64,000 nucleotides of DNA from an uncultured Flavobacterium sp. Its GTDB lineage: Bacteria; Bacteroidota; Bacteroidia; Flavobacteriales; Flavobacteriaceae. Numbering within the stretch: the stretch's first letter is position 1; every line of letters begins with the position of its first letter. The position numbers and the translations under genes were made by a program. The stretch is from positions 71,558 to 135,557 of the forward strand of contig NZ_OY730241.1 of assembly GCF_963422545.1 (NCBI RefSeq), written 5' to 3'. This document shows, piece after piece, positions 52,759 through 61,437 of this stretch. The notes under the pieces were generated by a model that was not told the DNA's origin, did no database searches, and was given only the letters and a program-made list of their open reading frames with translations.

Positions 52759-55392
52759 ATGCTTACCATGATAGAAATAAAAAATGCAAACACTATTTTA
52801 AACTCCCTCAAAAAAAGAGTGCTTAATTTCTTTTCTAAAAATGGCAAACTAATGTGGCAAATTGTCTTGTCATTTACCTTTTTTCTGATAGGTTTTTGGT
52901 TTATAAAAGAGGAACAAAATGAACTTTATCAAATCAAAAACAGCATTACCGAAGCAAAACCAATTTGGGTATTAATTGGCTTTTTAGTCACTATATCCTA
53001 CATCTTTCTGCAAGGATTAATGTATATTTTTTCATTCTCTGCCATTGGCGCAAAAATCACCCTGAAAGATGCCACTGCTTTATTCCTAAAACGTAATTTT
53101 ATAAGCATATTTATTCCTGCCGGCGGTATTACGTCGCTTTTATTTTTTACTGATTCTATATTAAAAAAAGGAACAACAAGAACAGAAGTTCACTTAGCTT
53201 CTGCGATTTATGGTTTTACAGGCATTGTCTCTGTGGTTCTTTTTGCGATACCGTTATTTCTTTTTTCACTATTAAAAGGATCTGTTGGTTATCACGAATG
53301 GTTAGTTTTGGGTCTTATAATCCTCATTATTCCGTTGTTTGTTCTTTTGTTTAATTCGTTACTGCAAAAAGGAAAACTCTATCAGTTAATCTTAAAAAGA
53401 TTCCCTAAAGTAGAGCCTTTTTTAACTAATCTTCAAGAACATAAAATCAACCGGACTAAATTTTTAAAAATCATTTTATGCTCTGTAATAATTGACGCCG
53501 TTGGAATAACGCATGTTTACATTGCGATGAAAGCATTACAATTTGAATCATCCCTTTTCGCCGCAACAATGGCTTATGTAGTTTCGGTTATTTTTTTGAT
53601 TATTTCTCCATTTTTAAGAGGTTTGGGTGCTGTCGAAGTTTCGATGAGCTATATATTAATTAAGTATGGTTTTAATAACATCGAGGCGGTTGCAATCACA
53701 TTATTCTATCGGTTTTTCGAATTCTGGCTTCCATTGTTTACAGGTATACTTCTCTTTGTTTCCAAAATTCACAAGCTTTTAATGCGCGTTATTCCTGCCC
53801 TGCTTCTGCTGATTCTTGGCATTGTCAATATCGTTTCTGCACTTACACCGGCAATCCATAGCAGACTCCATGCGCTTAAAGATTTTTTACCTCTGGAAGC
53901 AATCCATACCTCAAACTATCTTGTACTATCAACGGGGCTCTTTTTATTAGTAACCTCTGCCTTTATGCTAAAAGGTCTCCGCACTGCCTGGTGGTTTGCC
54001 GTGTTATTATCTGTGATATCTTTGATAGGACATCTTACTAAAGCAATCGATTTTGAAGAATCTATTGTAGCTCTTCTGGTGCTTTTTGTTTTAATCGCAA
54101 CAAGAAAAGAATATTATGTAAAAACAAATCCAAGGCTTGGCGTTATTGGTTTGCAAACTTCATTGTTAAGCATTCTTGCCGTTCTTATTTACGGTGTTCT
54201 TGGCTTTTATTTTTTTGACAAAAAGCATTTTAACATTGATTTTAGTTTAGGGCAATCCATTCAATATACACTTCAGAATTATTTTCTGATTGGTAGTGAT
54301 AATCTGCGGCCAACCGGAACTTTTGCAACACATTTTTTAGCTTCCCTCAGGATTAGCGGATTCCTTTCTTTTTGTTTTTTAATCTATACTTTAGTAAAAC
54401 CTTCAATCTTAAAAAACACACCAACTGATGAAGAAAAAGAAATTGTAACGGAGTTGGTGCAAAAATACGGAAACTCAAGTCTGGGTTATTTTAAAACTTA
54501 TTTTGATAAATTATTTTTTATTTCTAAAAGCAAAAATGCCTTTATTTCGTATCGGTTAGCCGGAAATTTTGCCGTTGTTTTAGAAAATCCTGTCGGAAGT
54601 TCTGATGAAGAAATAAAACTTTGTATACTTGAATTTGATAAATATTGTTACAACTTTGGTCTTAGAAGTATTTATTACCGAATACCTCAGGCAAGCCTGA
54701 AAATATATTCTGAAATTGGCAAAAAATACTTTTTTCTTGGACAAGCTGCCGTTGTTGATCTAAGGGAATTTCATCTGGAAGGACAAAATCGAAAATCATT
54801 GCGAAATGCTTTAAAAAAAATCACCGATCTGGGTTTGCAGACTACAATAAATGAACCTCCTATAAAAGATGGATTACTGCAACAACTTAAAGCGGTAAGC
54901 GATCAATGGCTTCAGGATACTTCGAGAAAAGAAATGCTTTTTTCGCAAGGAATTTTTCTGTGGGAAGAACTTAAAAAACAAACTATTATTACAGTCGAAA
55001 ACAACGAAGGAAAAATTCTTGCCTTCATCAATATCATTCCGGATTATGCCAAGGATGAAAGTACTTATGATTTGATTAGAAAAACAGACGACGCTCCAAA
55101 TGGTATTATGGACTTTATAATGGTCGAATATTTTAATTATCTTAAATCAAAAGATATTATTTATGTCGATCTGGGTTTGGTACCAATGAGCGGAATCGAA
55201 AATCCGCAAACAATTCAGGAAAAGTCAATGAAATATGCGTACGAAAAGGTTAGATCCTTTTCGCATTACAAAGGTTTACGCAACTTCAAAGACAAGTTTT
55301 CTCCTTCGTGGCACAACCAATATATTGTTTTTGCAAATGATTATGATTTGATTCAAATACCCCGAATTTTAACTAAAGTGATAAAGCCTTAA
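52759..55392 (+). CDS. mprF: MprF-like lysylphosphatidylglycerol synthase/flippase
   Basis: An 877-residue membrane protein with the MprF plan. The N-terminal flippase domain has about eight helices (residues 30-350), followed by further helices up to about 540, and the C-terminal DUF2156 synthase domain (about 555-870) with VVLENPVGSSDEEI, RKSLRNALKKITDLG and SMKYAYEKVRSFSHYKGLRNFKDKFSPSW. MprF transfers an amino acid from aminoacyl-tRNA to phosphatidylglycerol and flips the product, which lowers surface negative charge and protects from cationic peptides. Whether lysine, alanine or ornithine lipids are made is not clear. The neighbour is a polysaccharide deacetylase on the other strand. Confidence 0.9.
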   Translation: MLTMIEIKNANTILNSLKKRVLNFFSKNGKLMWQIVLSFTFFLIGFWFIKEEQNELYQIKNSITEAKPIWVLIGFLVTISYIFLQGLMYIFSFSAIGAKITLKDATALFLKRNFISIFIPAGGITSLLFFTDSILKKGTTRTEVHLASAIYGFTGIVSVVLFAIPLFLFSLLKGSVGYHEWLVLGLIILIIPLFVLLFNSLLQKGKLYQLILKRFPKVEPFLTNLQEHKINRTKFLKIILCSVIIDAVGITHVYIAMKALQFESSLFAATMAYVVSVIFLIISPFLRGLGAVEVSMSYILIKYGFNNIEAVAITLFYRFFEFWLPLFTGILLFVSKIHKLLMRVIPALLLLILGIVNIVSALTPAIHSRLHALKDFLPLEAIHTSNYLVLSTGLFLLVTSAFMLKGLRTAWWFAVLLSVISLIGHLTKAIDFEESIVALLVLFVLIATRKEYYVKTNPRLGVIGLQTSLLSILAVLIYGVLGFYFFDKKHFNIDFSLGQSIQYTLQNYFLIGSDNLRPTGTFATHFLASLRISGFLSFCFLIYTLVKPSILKNTPTDEEKEIVTELVQKYGNSSLGYFKTYFDKLFFISKSKNAFISYRLAGNFAVVLENPVGSSDEEIKLCILEFDKYCYNFGLRSIYYRIPQASLKIYSEIGKKYFFLGQAAVVDLREFHLEGQNRKSLRNALKKITDLGLQTTINEPPIKDGLLQQLKAVSDQWLQDTSRKEMLFSQGIFLWEELKKQTIITVENNEGKILAFINIIPDYAKDESTYDLIRKTDDAPNGIMDFIMVEYFNYLKSKDIIYVDLGLVPMSGIENPQTIQEKSMKYAYEKVRSFSHYKGLRNFKDKFSPSWHNQYIVFANDYDLIQIPRILTKVIKP

Positions 55393-55522
55393 TTAATTGT
55401 TTAACGCATTTTTTTAAACACATAGAAACATGGTTTTTTATGGTAAAAAAAAAGGCGTTTCACTAAACATTAATACACATAATAGCTATGTGTGAAGAAA
55501 CGTGTTTCTTTTTTGTTGCTAT

Positions 55523-56308
55523 TTAGATTGACTTCTGCGGAAGCAAATCATCTAAATCAGATAAAGTATAAAATTCCAGATCATTCTTTTTCATGTATTT
55601 ACAGATAAACTCCAGAGTTTCAATTTTGGTCTGATAATTTGCAGTTACATTTTTAACTGGTCTATGACCGCAAAGAAGTAAGATTTTATTATTCTTTTTG
55701 GCATAATCCATTAATTCTAAAAGATACGGAATACTAAAATGAAGGTGGCTGTTGTCAATATCAAACGCAAATACAATTTTTGATTTATTAAAAAAACTGT
55801 CTTGTTTTTCAGGATCTTCTCCACCAAAAGCTCTTCCTCTTATAATTTTAAACTCACTGGATAACGCGCTGTCAAGTGCATCAGATCTTTCTCCGTAAGG
55901 ATATGCAAATGAAGTTACCTTAAACGAATGCTTTTTCATGGACACAATCATAGGATCTATTTCCTGCTTCATATATTGACTGATTCCATACTTTTTAACA
56001 AACTTTACTGCATTATAATGGTGATATCCGTGACCGGCAATTTCGTGTCCTTCATTTTGCATTTCAAGAAGTTTTTTGATCTCAGGTGCGCCAATAGAAT
56101 CTATCCTGCAAACGTTAAAAGTCGCTTTCCAGCCATATTTCTTCAAAACCTGATCAGCATCATACCATTCGTCTACATAAGCATCATCAAAAGACAAAAT
56201 TACACCTGCTTTATAGGCTTTTGGTTCTTCTTTTTGCTTTTTTGATTGGCAGGAAAATAAAGTTAAAAACATTAAAAACAACATTGTTTTCAAAAAAAAG
56301 ATCTTCAT
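55523..56308 (-). CDS. Polysaccharide deacetylase family lipoprotein
   Basis: A 261-residue lipoprotein with signal LFLMFLTLFSC (Cys19). The NodB-type carbohydrate esterase 4 motifs are visible: VILSFDDAYVDEW (motif 1, FDDA in place of TFDDG), GHEIAGHGYHH (motif 2 with the metal histidines), SFAYPYGERSDAL (motif 3) and ILLCGHRP near the end. It should remove acetyl groups from an envelope glycan in a metal-dependent manner. The substrate could be peptidoglycan or a surface polysaccharide. No glycan cluster is adjacent. Confidence 0.88.
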   Translation of the reverse strand: MKIFFLKTMLFLMFLTLFSCQSKKQKEEPKAYKAGVILSFDDAYVDEWYDADQVLKKYGWKATFNVCRIDSIGAPEIKKLLEMQNEGHEIAGHGYHHYNAVKFVKKYGISQYMKQEIDPMIVSMKKHSFKVTSFAYPYGERSDALDSALSSEFKIIRGRAFGGEDPEKQDSFFNKSKIVFAFDIDNSHLHFSIPYLLELMDYAKKNNKILLLCGHRPVKNVTANYQTKIETLEFICKYMKKNDLEFYTLSDLDDLLPQKSI

Positions 56309-56426
56309 GAGTTACTTATTGTATTATATAATTATAGTTGAAATGCTTCTTAACAAAATAGATTCTGAATCTCCCAAATATAACCTTTTTCACTGTTCCA
56401 TATCTAAAAAAAAACTTAAAAGAAAA

Positions 56427-56700
56427 TTAGTTTGCAGTCTCAGTTTTCAGTTTTCAGTCTCAGTTTTCAGTCTCAGTCTCAGTCACAGTCACAGTTTTCA
56501 GTCGCGGTATTTTTAGTCGCAATATTCATTTTAACAATAAAAAAAGGCAGATATTTTATTAATATCTGCCTTTTGGATTTTAAACATAAAGTTTACAAAA
56601 CCGCAAACTGAGACTGTGACTGAGACTGTGACTGAAAACTGAGACTGTGACTGAGACTGAGACTGTAAACTGAGACCGCGACTAAAAACTGTAAACTAAA
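56427..56700. repeat. Mirrored arrays of CAGTCT/CAGTTTT-type short repeats around a terminator
   Basis: The left array (56427-56530) reads as CAGTCTCAGTTTTCAGTCACAGT-like units of 6-7 bp; the right array (56596-56700) is the same type on the opposite strand (GACTGAGACTGTGACTGA). Both end towards or near a CGCGGT/CCGCGA motif. A terminator hairpin (56542-56574) lies between them. The arrays are non-coding and together could fold into one very long imperfect stem. Confidence 0.85.
56542..56574 (-). terminator. Terminator of the metNIQ operon
   Basis: AAAAGGCAGATATT (56542-56555) pairs perfectly with AATATCTGCCTTTT (56561-56574) around a 5-base loop, and A/T runs lie on both sides. It is about 130 nt past the metQ stop. 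Confidence 0.85.
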
Positions 56701-56703
56701 AAA

Positions 56704-57522
56704 CTACCATCCCTTAACAGCTCCACCTTTAAACTCACGAATGGCTGCTTGCTCTACTTCTGCAGATTGAAAAGCTTTTACAAATTGCTGTATTCTTTCG
56801 TCTTTTTTATTGTCTTCACGGCTTACAATAAGGTTTACATAAGGCGAATCTTTATCTTCTACAAACAAAGCATCACGTGCAGGAACTAACCCGGCTTGAG
56901 ATGCAAAAGTATTGTTGATAATAGCGATCGTCACATTTTGATCGTCTAAAGCACGAGGTAATTGCGGCGCTTCTAATTCTAAGATTTTTAAATTTTTAGG
57001 ATTCTCTACAATGTCTGTTACTTTAGGCAATAAACCTACATTTGGACGCAATTTCAGCAAACCGTTTTTCTGTAAAAGCAACAACGAACGTCCTCCGTTT
57101 GTTGGATCATTTGGAATAATAATCGTGCTTTCGTTTTTCAATTCCGAAAGGTTTTTGATCTTTTTAGAATACGCTGCAATCGGGTAAATAAAGGTTTTTG
57201 CAATTATCGATAATTTATATCCGCGTTGTTTAGATTGCTCATCAAGATATGGTTTATGCTGAAAAGCATTCGCATCAATATCTCCCTGACTCAAAGCCTC
57301 GTTTGGAATCACGTAATCATTAAACGAAACTAATTCTACATCAAGACCGTATTTGTCTTTTGCTACTTTTTGCGCTGCCTGAGCTACAACATATTCAGGT
57401 CCTGAAGCTACACCAACTTTTAAATGGTGTGGATCGTCATTTTTACTCTTGCCACAATTTGCCAACGATAATGACAAAGCTATAATTCCGATTGTTTTTA
57501 AAAATTTATTTTTAGTAATCAT
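56704..57522 (-). CDS. metQ: Methionine ABC transporter substrate-binding lipoprotein
   Basis: A 272-residue NlpA/MetQ family lipoprotein with lipobox SLANC (Cys23). The mature part begins LKVGVASGPEYVVAQAAQKVAKDKYGLDVELVSFNDYVIPNEAL, the family's typical start, and continues with NAFQHKPYLDEQ and IPNDPTNGGRSLLLLQ. It binds methionine and hands it to the MetI permease. The gene is the last of the metN-metI-metQ order but is separated from metI by a 372-bp repeat-filled spacer, so its expression may differ from the rest. Confidence 0.95.
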   Translation of the reverse strand: MITKNKFLKTIGIIALSLSLANCGKSKNDDPHHLKVGVASGPEYVVAQAAQKVAKDKYGLDVELVSFNDYVIPNEALSQGDIDANAFQHKPYLDEQSKQRGYKLSIIAKTFIYPIAAYSKKIKNLSELKNESTIIIPNDPTNGGRSLLLLQKNGLLKLRPNVGLLPKVTDIVENPKNLKILELEAPQLPRALDDQNVTIAIINNTFASQAGLVPARDALFVEDKDSPYVNLIVSREDNKKDERIQQFVKAFQSAEVEQAAIREFKGGAVKGW

Positions 57523-57894
57523 GTTTTTAATTTTTAATTAAATATTTATTTGTTGTGTGTGTATTTTTTTAACCGCAAAGGGCGTTTTTTTTTTTACCGC
57601 AAAGGGCGCAAAGATTTTCGCAAAGTTCCCTAAGATTTGATTGTGCAAACACAATATTAAAGTTCGCAAAGCTTTGCGAACTTTGCGTTTTTAACAAACT
57701 CAGCAGAGTAAAAAACCTTGTGTACTTTGCGGTAAAATTTCAAAGAAAACTTTACGCACTTTGCATTAAAATCTCAAAGTATCCATAAAGCTTTGCGAAC
57801 TTTGTGTTTTTAACAAACTTAGCAGAGTAAAAAAACTTCGCGTACTTTGCGGTAAAATCTCAAAGATATTCATGTAAAACCTCAAAGCTATTCT
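57523..57894. repeat. Repeat-filled spacer between metI and metQ
   Basis: A unit of about 78 bp occurs twice in direct orientation (57668-57745 and 57787-57865), starting AAAGCTTTGCGAACTTTG and ending at CAAAG. ACCGCAAAGGGCG also occurs twice near 57571-57608, and many GCAAAG/CTTTGC fragments in both directions allow extensive hairpins. No gene or promoter was recognised. Confidence 0.85.
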
Positions 57895-58548
57895 CTATCT
57901 ATGATCAAATCGTTTTGATAATGTATCTCCCGCAAATTGTATCAGAAACACCAGTATGACAAGCAATGCCAGAACTGCGTTCATCGTTACGGCATCGTAC
58001 CCAATATAACCGTATTGATACCCAACTTGTCCTAAACCTCCCGCTCCAACGGCTCCGCCCATTGCCGAATAACCAACAAGTGTAATCAAAGTTATTGATG
58101 CAGCATTTATTAACGATGGCAAAGCTTCAGGAAGTAAAACTTTATATACAATTTGCAAAGGTGTTGCGCCCAAAGCTCTTGCAGCTTCAATTAATCCAGA
58201 TGGTAAACCTAGTAGACTATTTTCTACAAGTCGTGCAATAAAAGGTGCCGCTCCTATACTTAAAGGAACCAATGCCGCGCTAACACCAATAGAAGTTCCT
58301 ACGAGTGCGCGTGTAAACGGAATCATCCAAACAATTAATATAATGAATGGAATAGAACGAAAAATGTTAACCAAAACAGATAAAGAACGGTTTAAAACCG
58401 GTTGTTCTAATATTTGATTTTTTCTAGTCAGGAAAAGCAAAATTCCTGTTGGAAGTCCCAGCGCAAAGCCAAAAAAACCAGAGACAAATGTCATAACAAT
58501 AGTTTCCCAAGTGCCTTTTAGTAATAATTCAAAAATGGATTCAGACAT
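57895..58548 (-). CDS. metI: Methionine ABC transporter permease
   Basis: A 217-residue inner-membrane permease with five helices. The cytoplasmic EAA loop reads EAARALGATPLQIVYKVLLPEALPSL (about residues 118-143), which docks the ATPase. It matches MetI in length and in the start GTWETIVMTFVSGFFGFALGLPTGILLF. The gene overlaps metN by 8 bases, so it is translationally coupled. It should form the channel for methionine together with MetN and MetQ. Confidence 0.95.
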   Translation of the reverse strand: MSESIFELLLKGTWETIVMTFVSGFFGFALGLPTGILLFLTRKNQILEQPVLNRSLSVLVNIFRSIPFIILIVWMIPFTRALVGTSIGVSAALVPLSIGAAPFIARLVENSLLGLPSGLIEAARALGATPLQIVYKVLLPEALPSLINAASITLITLVGYSAMGGAVGAGGLGQVGYQYGYIGYDAVTMNAVLALLVILVFLIQFAGDTLSKRFDHR

Positions 58549-59572
58549 AACCTATGATTTCAGTTTTAATATGTTTAGAAATAAAATATTGGATTGCAGC
58601 TTCGTAATTCTCTCGTTTACCAGATAATTCGATCAGCATTACTCCGAAATTAACGTCTCCGGCCTGATCCATTTGTGCGCTGACAATTTTGAAATTAGTA
58701 TCAAATAATCTCGAAACTTCAGAAATAACAGGTTCATTTACTGATTTTCCAGTCATTTCAAGTCTTAATAATGGGTTTAAACCTTCACCATCTTCTTTTT
58801 GTAGTCTTTCCTGATAAACCGTTGGAATATCGATATGTAAGGATGACGAAATAAATTCTTTTGTCAATTCATGTTTCGGATCTGCAAAAATTTCTCCAAC
58901 ACTTCCTTGTTCTATTAGTTTTCCGTGGCTGATTACGGCAACTTCATCACAAATTGATTTTACAACTTCCATTTGGTGTGTAATCAATAAAATGGTGATA
59001 TTAAGACGACGATTAATATCTTTCAATAAATTTAAAATCGATCTTGTAGTTGCGGGATCCAATGCACTCGTGGCTTCATCGCATAATAGCACTTTTGGAT
59101 TGTTAGCCAATGTTCTCGCGATTGCAACTCTTTGTTTCTGACCTCCTGAAAGACTTGCAGGATAATCGTTTGCTTTTTCGGCCAAACCTACTAATTGTAG
59201 CAATTCTAAAACGCGGGCTTGAATATCTGATTTTGACGCACCAACAAGTTCCAACGGAAAAGCAACATTCTCAAAAACAGTTCTTGATGAAAGCAAATTA
59301 AAATGCTGAAAAATCATTCCTATTTGTCTTCTTTCAATCGCAAGTTGCGCATTTGACAATTGCATTAACGATTTTCCATCAACAATAATCTCTCCTGAAG
59401 TTGGTCTTTCTAACAAGTTTACACATCGAATTAATGTGCTTTTTCCAGCTCCCGAAGTTCCTATTACACCAAAGATTTTCCCTGGAGGAACTTTTAATGA
59501 AACATCTGATAAAGCGGAAACAATCCGGTTTTTCTGATGGAAATTTTTAGTAACATTTTTTAATTCAATCAT
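58541..59572 (-). CDS. metN: Methionine ABC transporter ATP-binding protein
   Basis: A 343-residue ATPase with Walker A GTSGAGKST (about 38-46), Q-loop MIFQHFNLL, signature SLSGGQKQR, Walker B VLLCDEATSALDP and the H-loop ITHQME. The C-terminal NIL (ACT-like) domain at about 265-343 (LLRLEMTGKSVNEPVISEVSRLF) binds methionine and shuts the transporter when the cell has enough. It is the first structural gene, preceded by a Met/Cys-rich leader peptide and terminator. Confidence 0.96.
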   Translation of the reverse strand: MIELKNVTKNFHQKNRIVSALSDVSLKVPPGKIFGVIGTSGAGKSTLIRCVNLLERPTSGEIIVDGKSLMQLSNAQLAIERRQIGMIFQHFNLLSSRTVFENVAFPLELVGASKSDIQARVLELLQLVGLAEKANDYPASLSGGQKQRVAIARTLANNPKVLLCDEATSALDPATTRSILNLLKDINRRLNITILLITHQMEVVKSICDEVAVISHGKLIEQGSVGEIFADPKHELTKEFISSSLHIDIPTVYQERLQKEDGEGLNPLLRLEMTGKSVNEPVISEVSRLFDTNFKIVSAQMDQAGDVNFGVMLIELSGKRENYEAAIQYFISKHIKTEIIGYV

Positions 59573-59642
59573 TTTTTATTCAAGTTTATTTTGGGCATTG
59601 AACTTTTTCAGTGCTTTAGAAATTGATAAATTTTAAAATAAA

Positions 59643-59672
59643 AAGACCTTTCAATTGTTTATGAAAGGCCTT
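59643..59672 (-). terminator. Attenuator terminator in the metN leader
   Basis: On the minus strand a 10-bp stem (59672-59663 with 59652-59643, one G-U wobble) encloses a 10-base loop and is followed by UUUUUAUUUU. It lies 30 nt past the stop of the leader peptide and 70 nt before metN. Its 5' arm contains GGCC (59670-59667), which can instead pair with GGCU (59699-59696). Confidence 0.75.
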
Positions 59673-59702
59673 AAAATAAATTAAACTTTTATATCAGCCA
59701 GA

Positions 59703-59783
59703 TCAAAACATACGCATAGCAACATCACAACACATCATCATGCTGCAGCTATAATACATTGTATTCTGGTTATTGTTTCTCAT
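59703..59783 (-). CDS. Met/Cys-rich leader peptide of the metNIQ operon
   Basis: This 26-codon frame starts with ATG and stops with TGA. The product has seven Met including the start, three Cys, and the run MMMCC at residues 15-19, followed by DVAMRMF. Such a concentration of methionine codons directly before a methionine importer, with a terminator after the stop, is the classical layout of a leader-peptide attenuator. A -7 element TAAATTTG lies at 59799-59792 on this strand, so the transcript may be nearly leaderless. The peptide itself probably has no function beyond translation. Confidence 0.75.
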   Translation of the reverse strand: MRNNNQNTMYYSCSMMMCCDVAMRMF

Positions 59784-60170
59784 TTGTGCGGCAAATTTAA
59801 AGAGTTATTTTTAATTTTTATGCATAAAACGCCAAAACCTTTATTATCCTATCAATGTAATAGGTTATCCAGCATCAAGCATTGAGGAATCATTAAAAAA
59901 ATTACGGGATTTTGCATGTTTTTTTATTCAAATTTTCACTTCTAAAAACAGATAAACAACTAATTAACAAACACATACAGATAAAAAATTGCTTATTTTA
60001 TGCTAAAATCCTGTTAAATAATAGTCTATATGAAACTAAACTGTCAGATTAAACGTATATACATAAATACGGTAGTTTGGAATGGTATATATTCAAATGG
60101 TAGTAGGTTTTTGGAACATCTTGAATTATACCTCCAGATTATCGTTTATTAATTTTAAAATTGAAGCAGA
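59784..60170. other. Intergenic region between the metN leader and a small coiled-coil gene
   Basis: This interval is AT-rich and holds the promoter of the metN leader (minus strand) and of the small gene at 60171 (plus strand). Apart from the TAAATTTG element at 59792-59799 I see no feature. Confidence 0.45.
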
Positions 60171-60413
60171 TTGGAAAAATCAGACGTTCAGAGATTAAAA
60201 AAAGCTTTAGATTATCTGGAAAGCAAACAACGAGAATTGAAAAGACAGCTGCAAAATGATACCCGAAGTATTGATTCTTTAATTAAGTATTTAAAAAGAG
60301 AGATGCTCGAACAGTTTTATTTATCAGATTATAATCCTGAAATTAACTCCGAAATCAAAAACACGGAGACTTTTATTAATAGTGTAAAAAACATTATAGA
60401 GAAAAATTCCTGA
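60171..60413 (+). CDS. Small coiled-coil protein
   Basis: An 80-residue, highly charged, mostly helical protein: KSDVQRLKKALDYLESKQ and RELKRQLQNDTRSIDSLIKYLKREML form heptad-like stretches. The only usable start in frame is the TTG at 60171, because a TGA lies three codons before it. No signal peptide or membrane helix is present. I do not recognise a family. A strong terminator follows at 60471-60498, which supports expression. Confidence 0.55.
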   Translation: MEKSDVQRLKKALDYLESKQRELKRQLQNDTRSIDSLIKYLKREMLEQFYLSDYNPEINSEIKNTETFINSVKNIIEKNS

Positions 60414-60470
60414 TCTTCTGCCTGAGTGTTTACTCAGATTTAGTTTTAAATTTGACCATACAAAAAAATA

Positions 60471-60498
60471 AAAGCCCCGAATTTTCATTCGGGGCTTT
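60471..60498 (+). terminator. Strong terminator
   Basis: AAAGCCCCGAAT (60471-60482) pairs perfectly with ATTCGGGGCTTT (60487-60498) around a 4-base loop. The A-run before and short T-run after fit termination of the small coiled-coil gene. Confidence 0.85.
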
Positions 60499-60680
60499 CT
60501 CATAATTGTTGATATATAATACAACTTCATATCTCTTAATTCCTCCTCCTTGTATTTTATAAATCCGCTTCGCCTGCAATTTTGTCCGTCTCGACCTTAA
60601 TTATTCTAAGTGTGGTTCAAACTCAATATATTTTTGTCCGATATAAAACAATAATTCGTATAAATTAAAAATTTAAGTTT

Positions 60681-61286
60681 ATGAAAATCATCAAAAAATT
60701 ATTCATTGGTTGTATCCTTCTTGCCTCAACAAGCGGCTTTAGTCAAAGCTTTTTTAAAAATATAACAGACCGACTTTACTTTGGTGTAAAAGCCGGAGCA
60801 AATTACAGCAATTTTACCAATGCTGATTTTGACACCGAAGGTTTAACTGGTTTTCACGCAGGAGCGCTTGTAGGTTACAAGTTCAACGATCACTTTGCTG
60901 TTCAGGAAGAATTTTTGTACTCAACACAAGGAGCAAAAATTAAAGGCGGACTTATGAATAGTCAGGATATAAAGCTTTCATACGTTACGGTTCCCATTCT
61001 TTTAAAGTATAAAACCAATTTCGGTTTATATCTTGAAGCTGGTCCTCAAATTGGAATTTTAGTCAATGAAGATTTCACAAGTTTAGGTATTAATTCGGAC
61101 ACTAAATTTGCTAAAAAAATTGACGGTGGAATTGCAGCAGGAATTGGTTATCAGTTTCAAAATGGTCTTGGAATTGGAGCCCGATATTATATGTCTTTAA
61201 CGGATGTTACTAAAATAAAAACAGCTGGTATAAATAGTGATTTTCAAAACAATACAGCTCAGGTAAGTTTATTTTATATCTTTTAA
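60681..61286 (+). CDS. Outer-membrane beta-barrel protein (PorT-type fold)
   Basis: A 201-residue exported protein with a signal peptide (about 1-21, ending TSGFSQ). The mature chain has alternating amphipathic strands and the typical start YFGVKAGANYSNFTNADFDTEGLTGFHAGALVGYKFNDHFAVQEEFLYSTQGAK. This is the outer-membrane beta-barrel (PF13568-like, PorT family) pattern very common in Bacteroidota. It ends in an aromatic residue, as barrels do. The function is unknown. Confidence 0.87.
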   Translation: MKIIKKLFIGCILLASTSGFSQSFFKNITDRLYFGVKAGANYSNFTNADFDTEGLTGFHAGALVGYKFNDHFAVQEEFLYSTQGAKIKGGLMNSQDIKLSYVTVPILLKYKTNFGLYLEAGPQIGILVNEDFTSLGINSDTKFAKKIDGGIAAGIGYQFQNGLGIGARYYMSLTDVTKIKTAGINSDFQNNTAQVSLFYIF

Positions 61287-61306
61287 TAATTTACAAAAAA
61301 AAATCC

Positions 61307-61345
61307 TAAAAGTTCCGGCTATAAAAAATAGTTGGAACTTTTAGT
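61307..61345 (+). terminator. Probable terminator after the barrel gene
   Basis: CTAAAAGTTCC (61307-61317) pairs with GGAACTTTTAG (61335-61345), with more pairing inside (GGCTAT/ATAGTT). The following T-run is short. Confidence 0.6.
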
Positions 61346-61437
61346 AAAGAATAATTTCTAATTTTATACTTAAGATATTTGTACATTTCGTATGATAAAC
61401 AAAAGCAAAAAACAGTTGGATTAGATACTATATTTCA

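Noticed and set aside
56307..56516. Plus-strand open frame of 69 codons
   Set aside because: Its second half is the CAGTCT/CAGTTTT array, which translates into low-complexity sequence; it also begins within an intergenic region without promoter signs.
56427..56530. CRISPR array or telomere-like array
   Set aside because: Units are only 6-7 bp, degenerate and without spacers.
59573..59800. SAM riboswitch upstream of metN
   Set aside because: I could not find the conserved core of SAM-I or SAM-II; the Met/Cys-rich mini-gene and terminator explain the region better.
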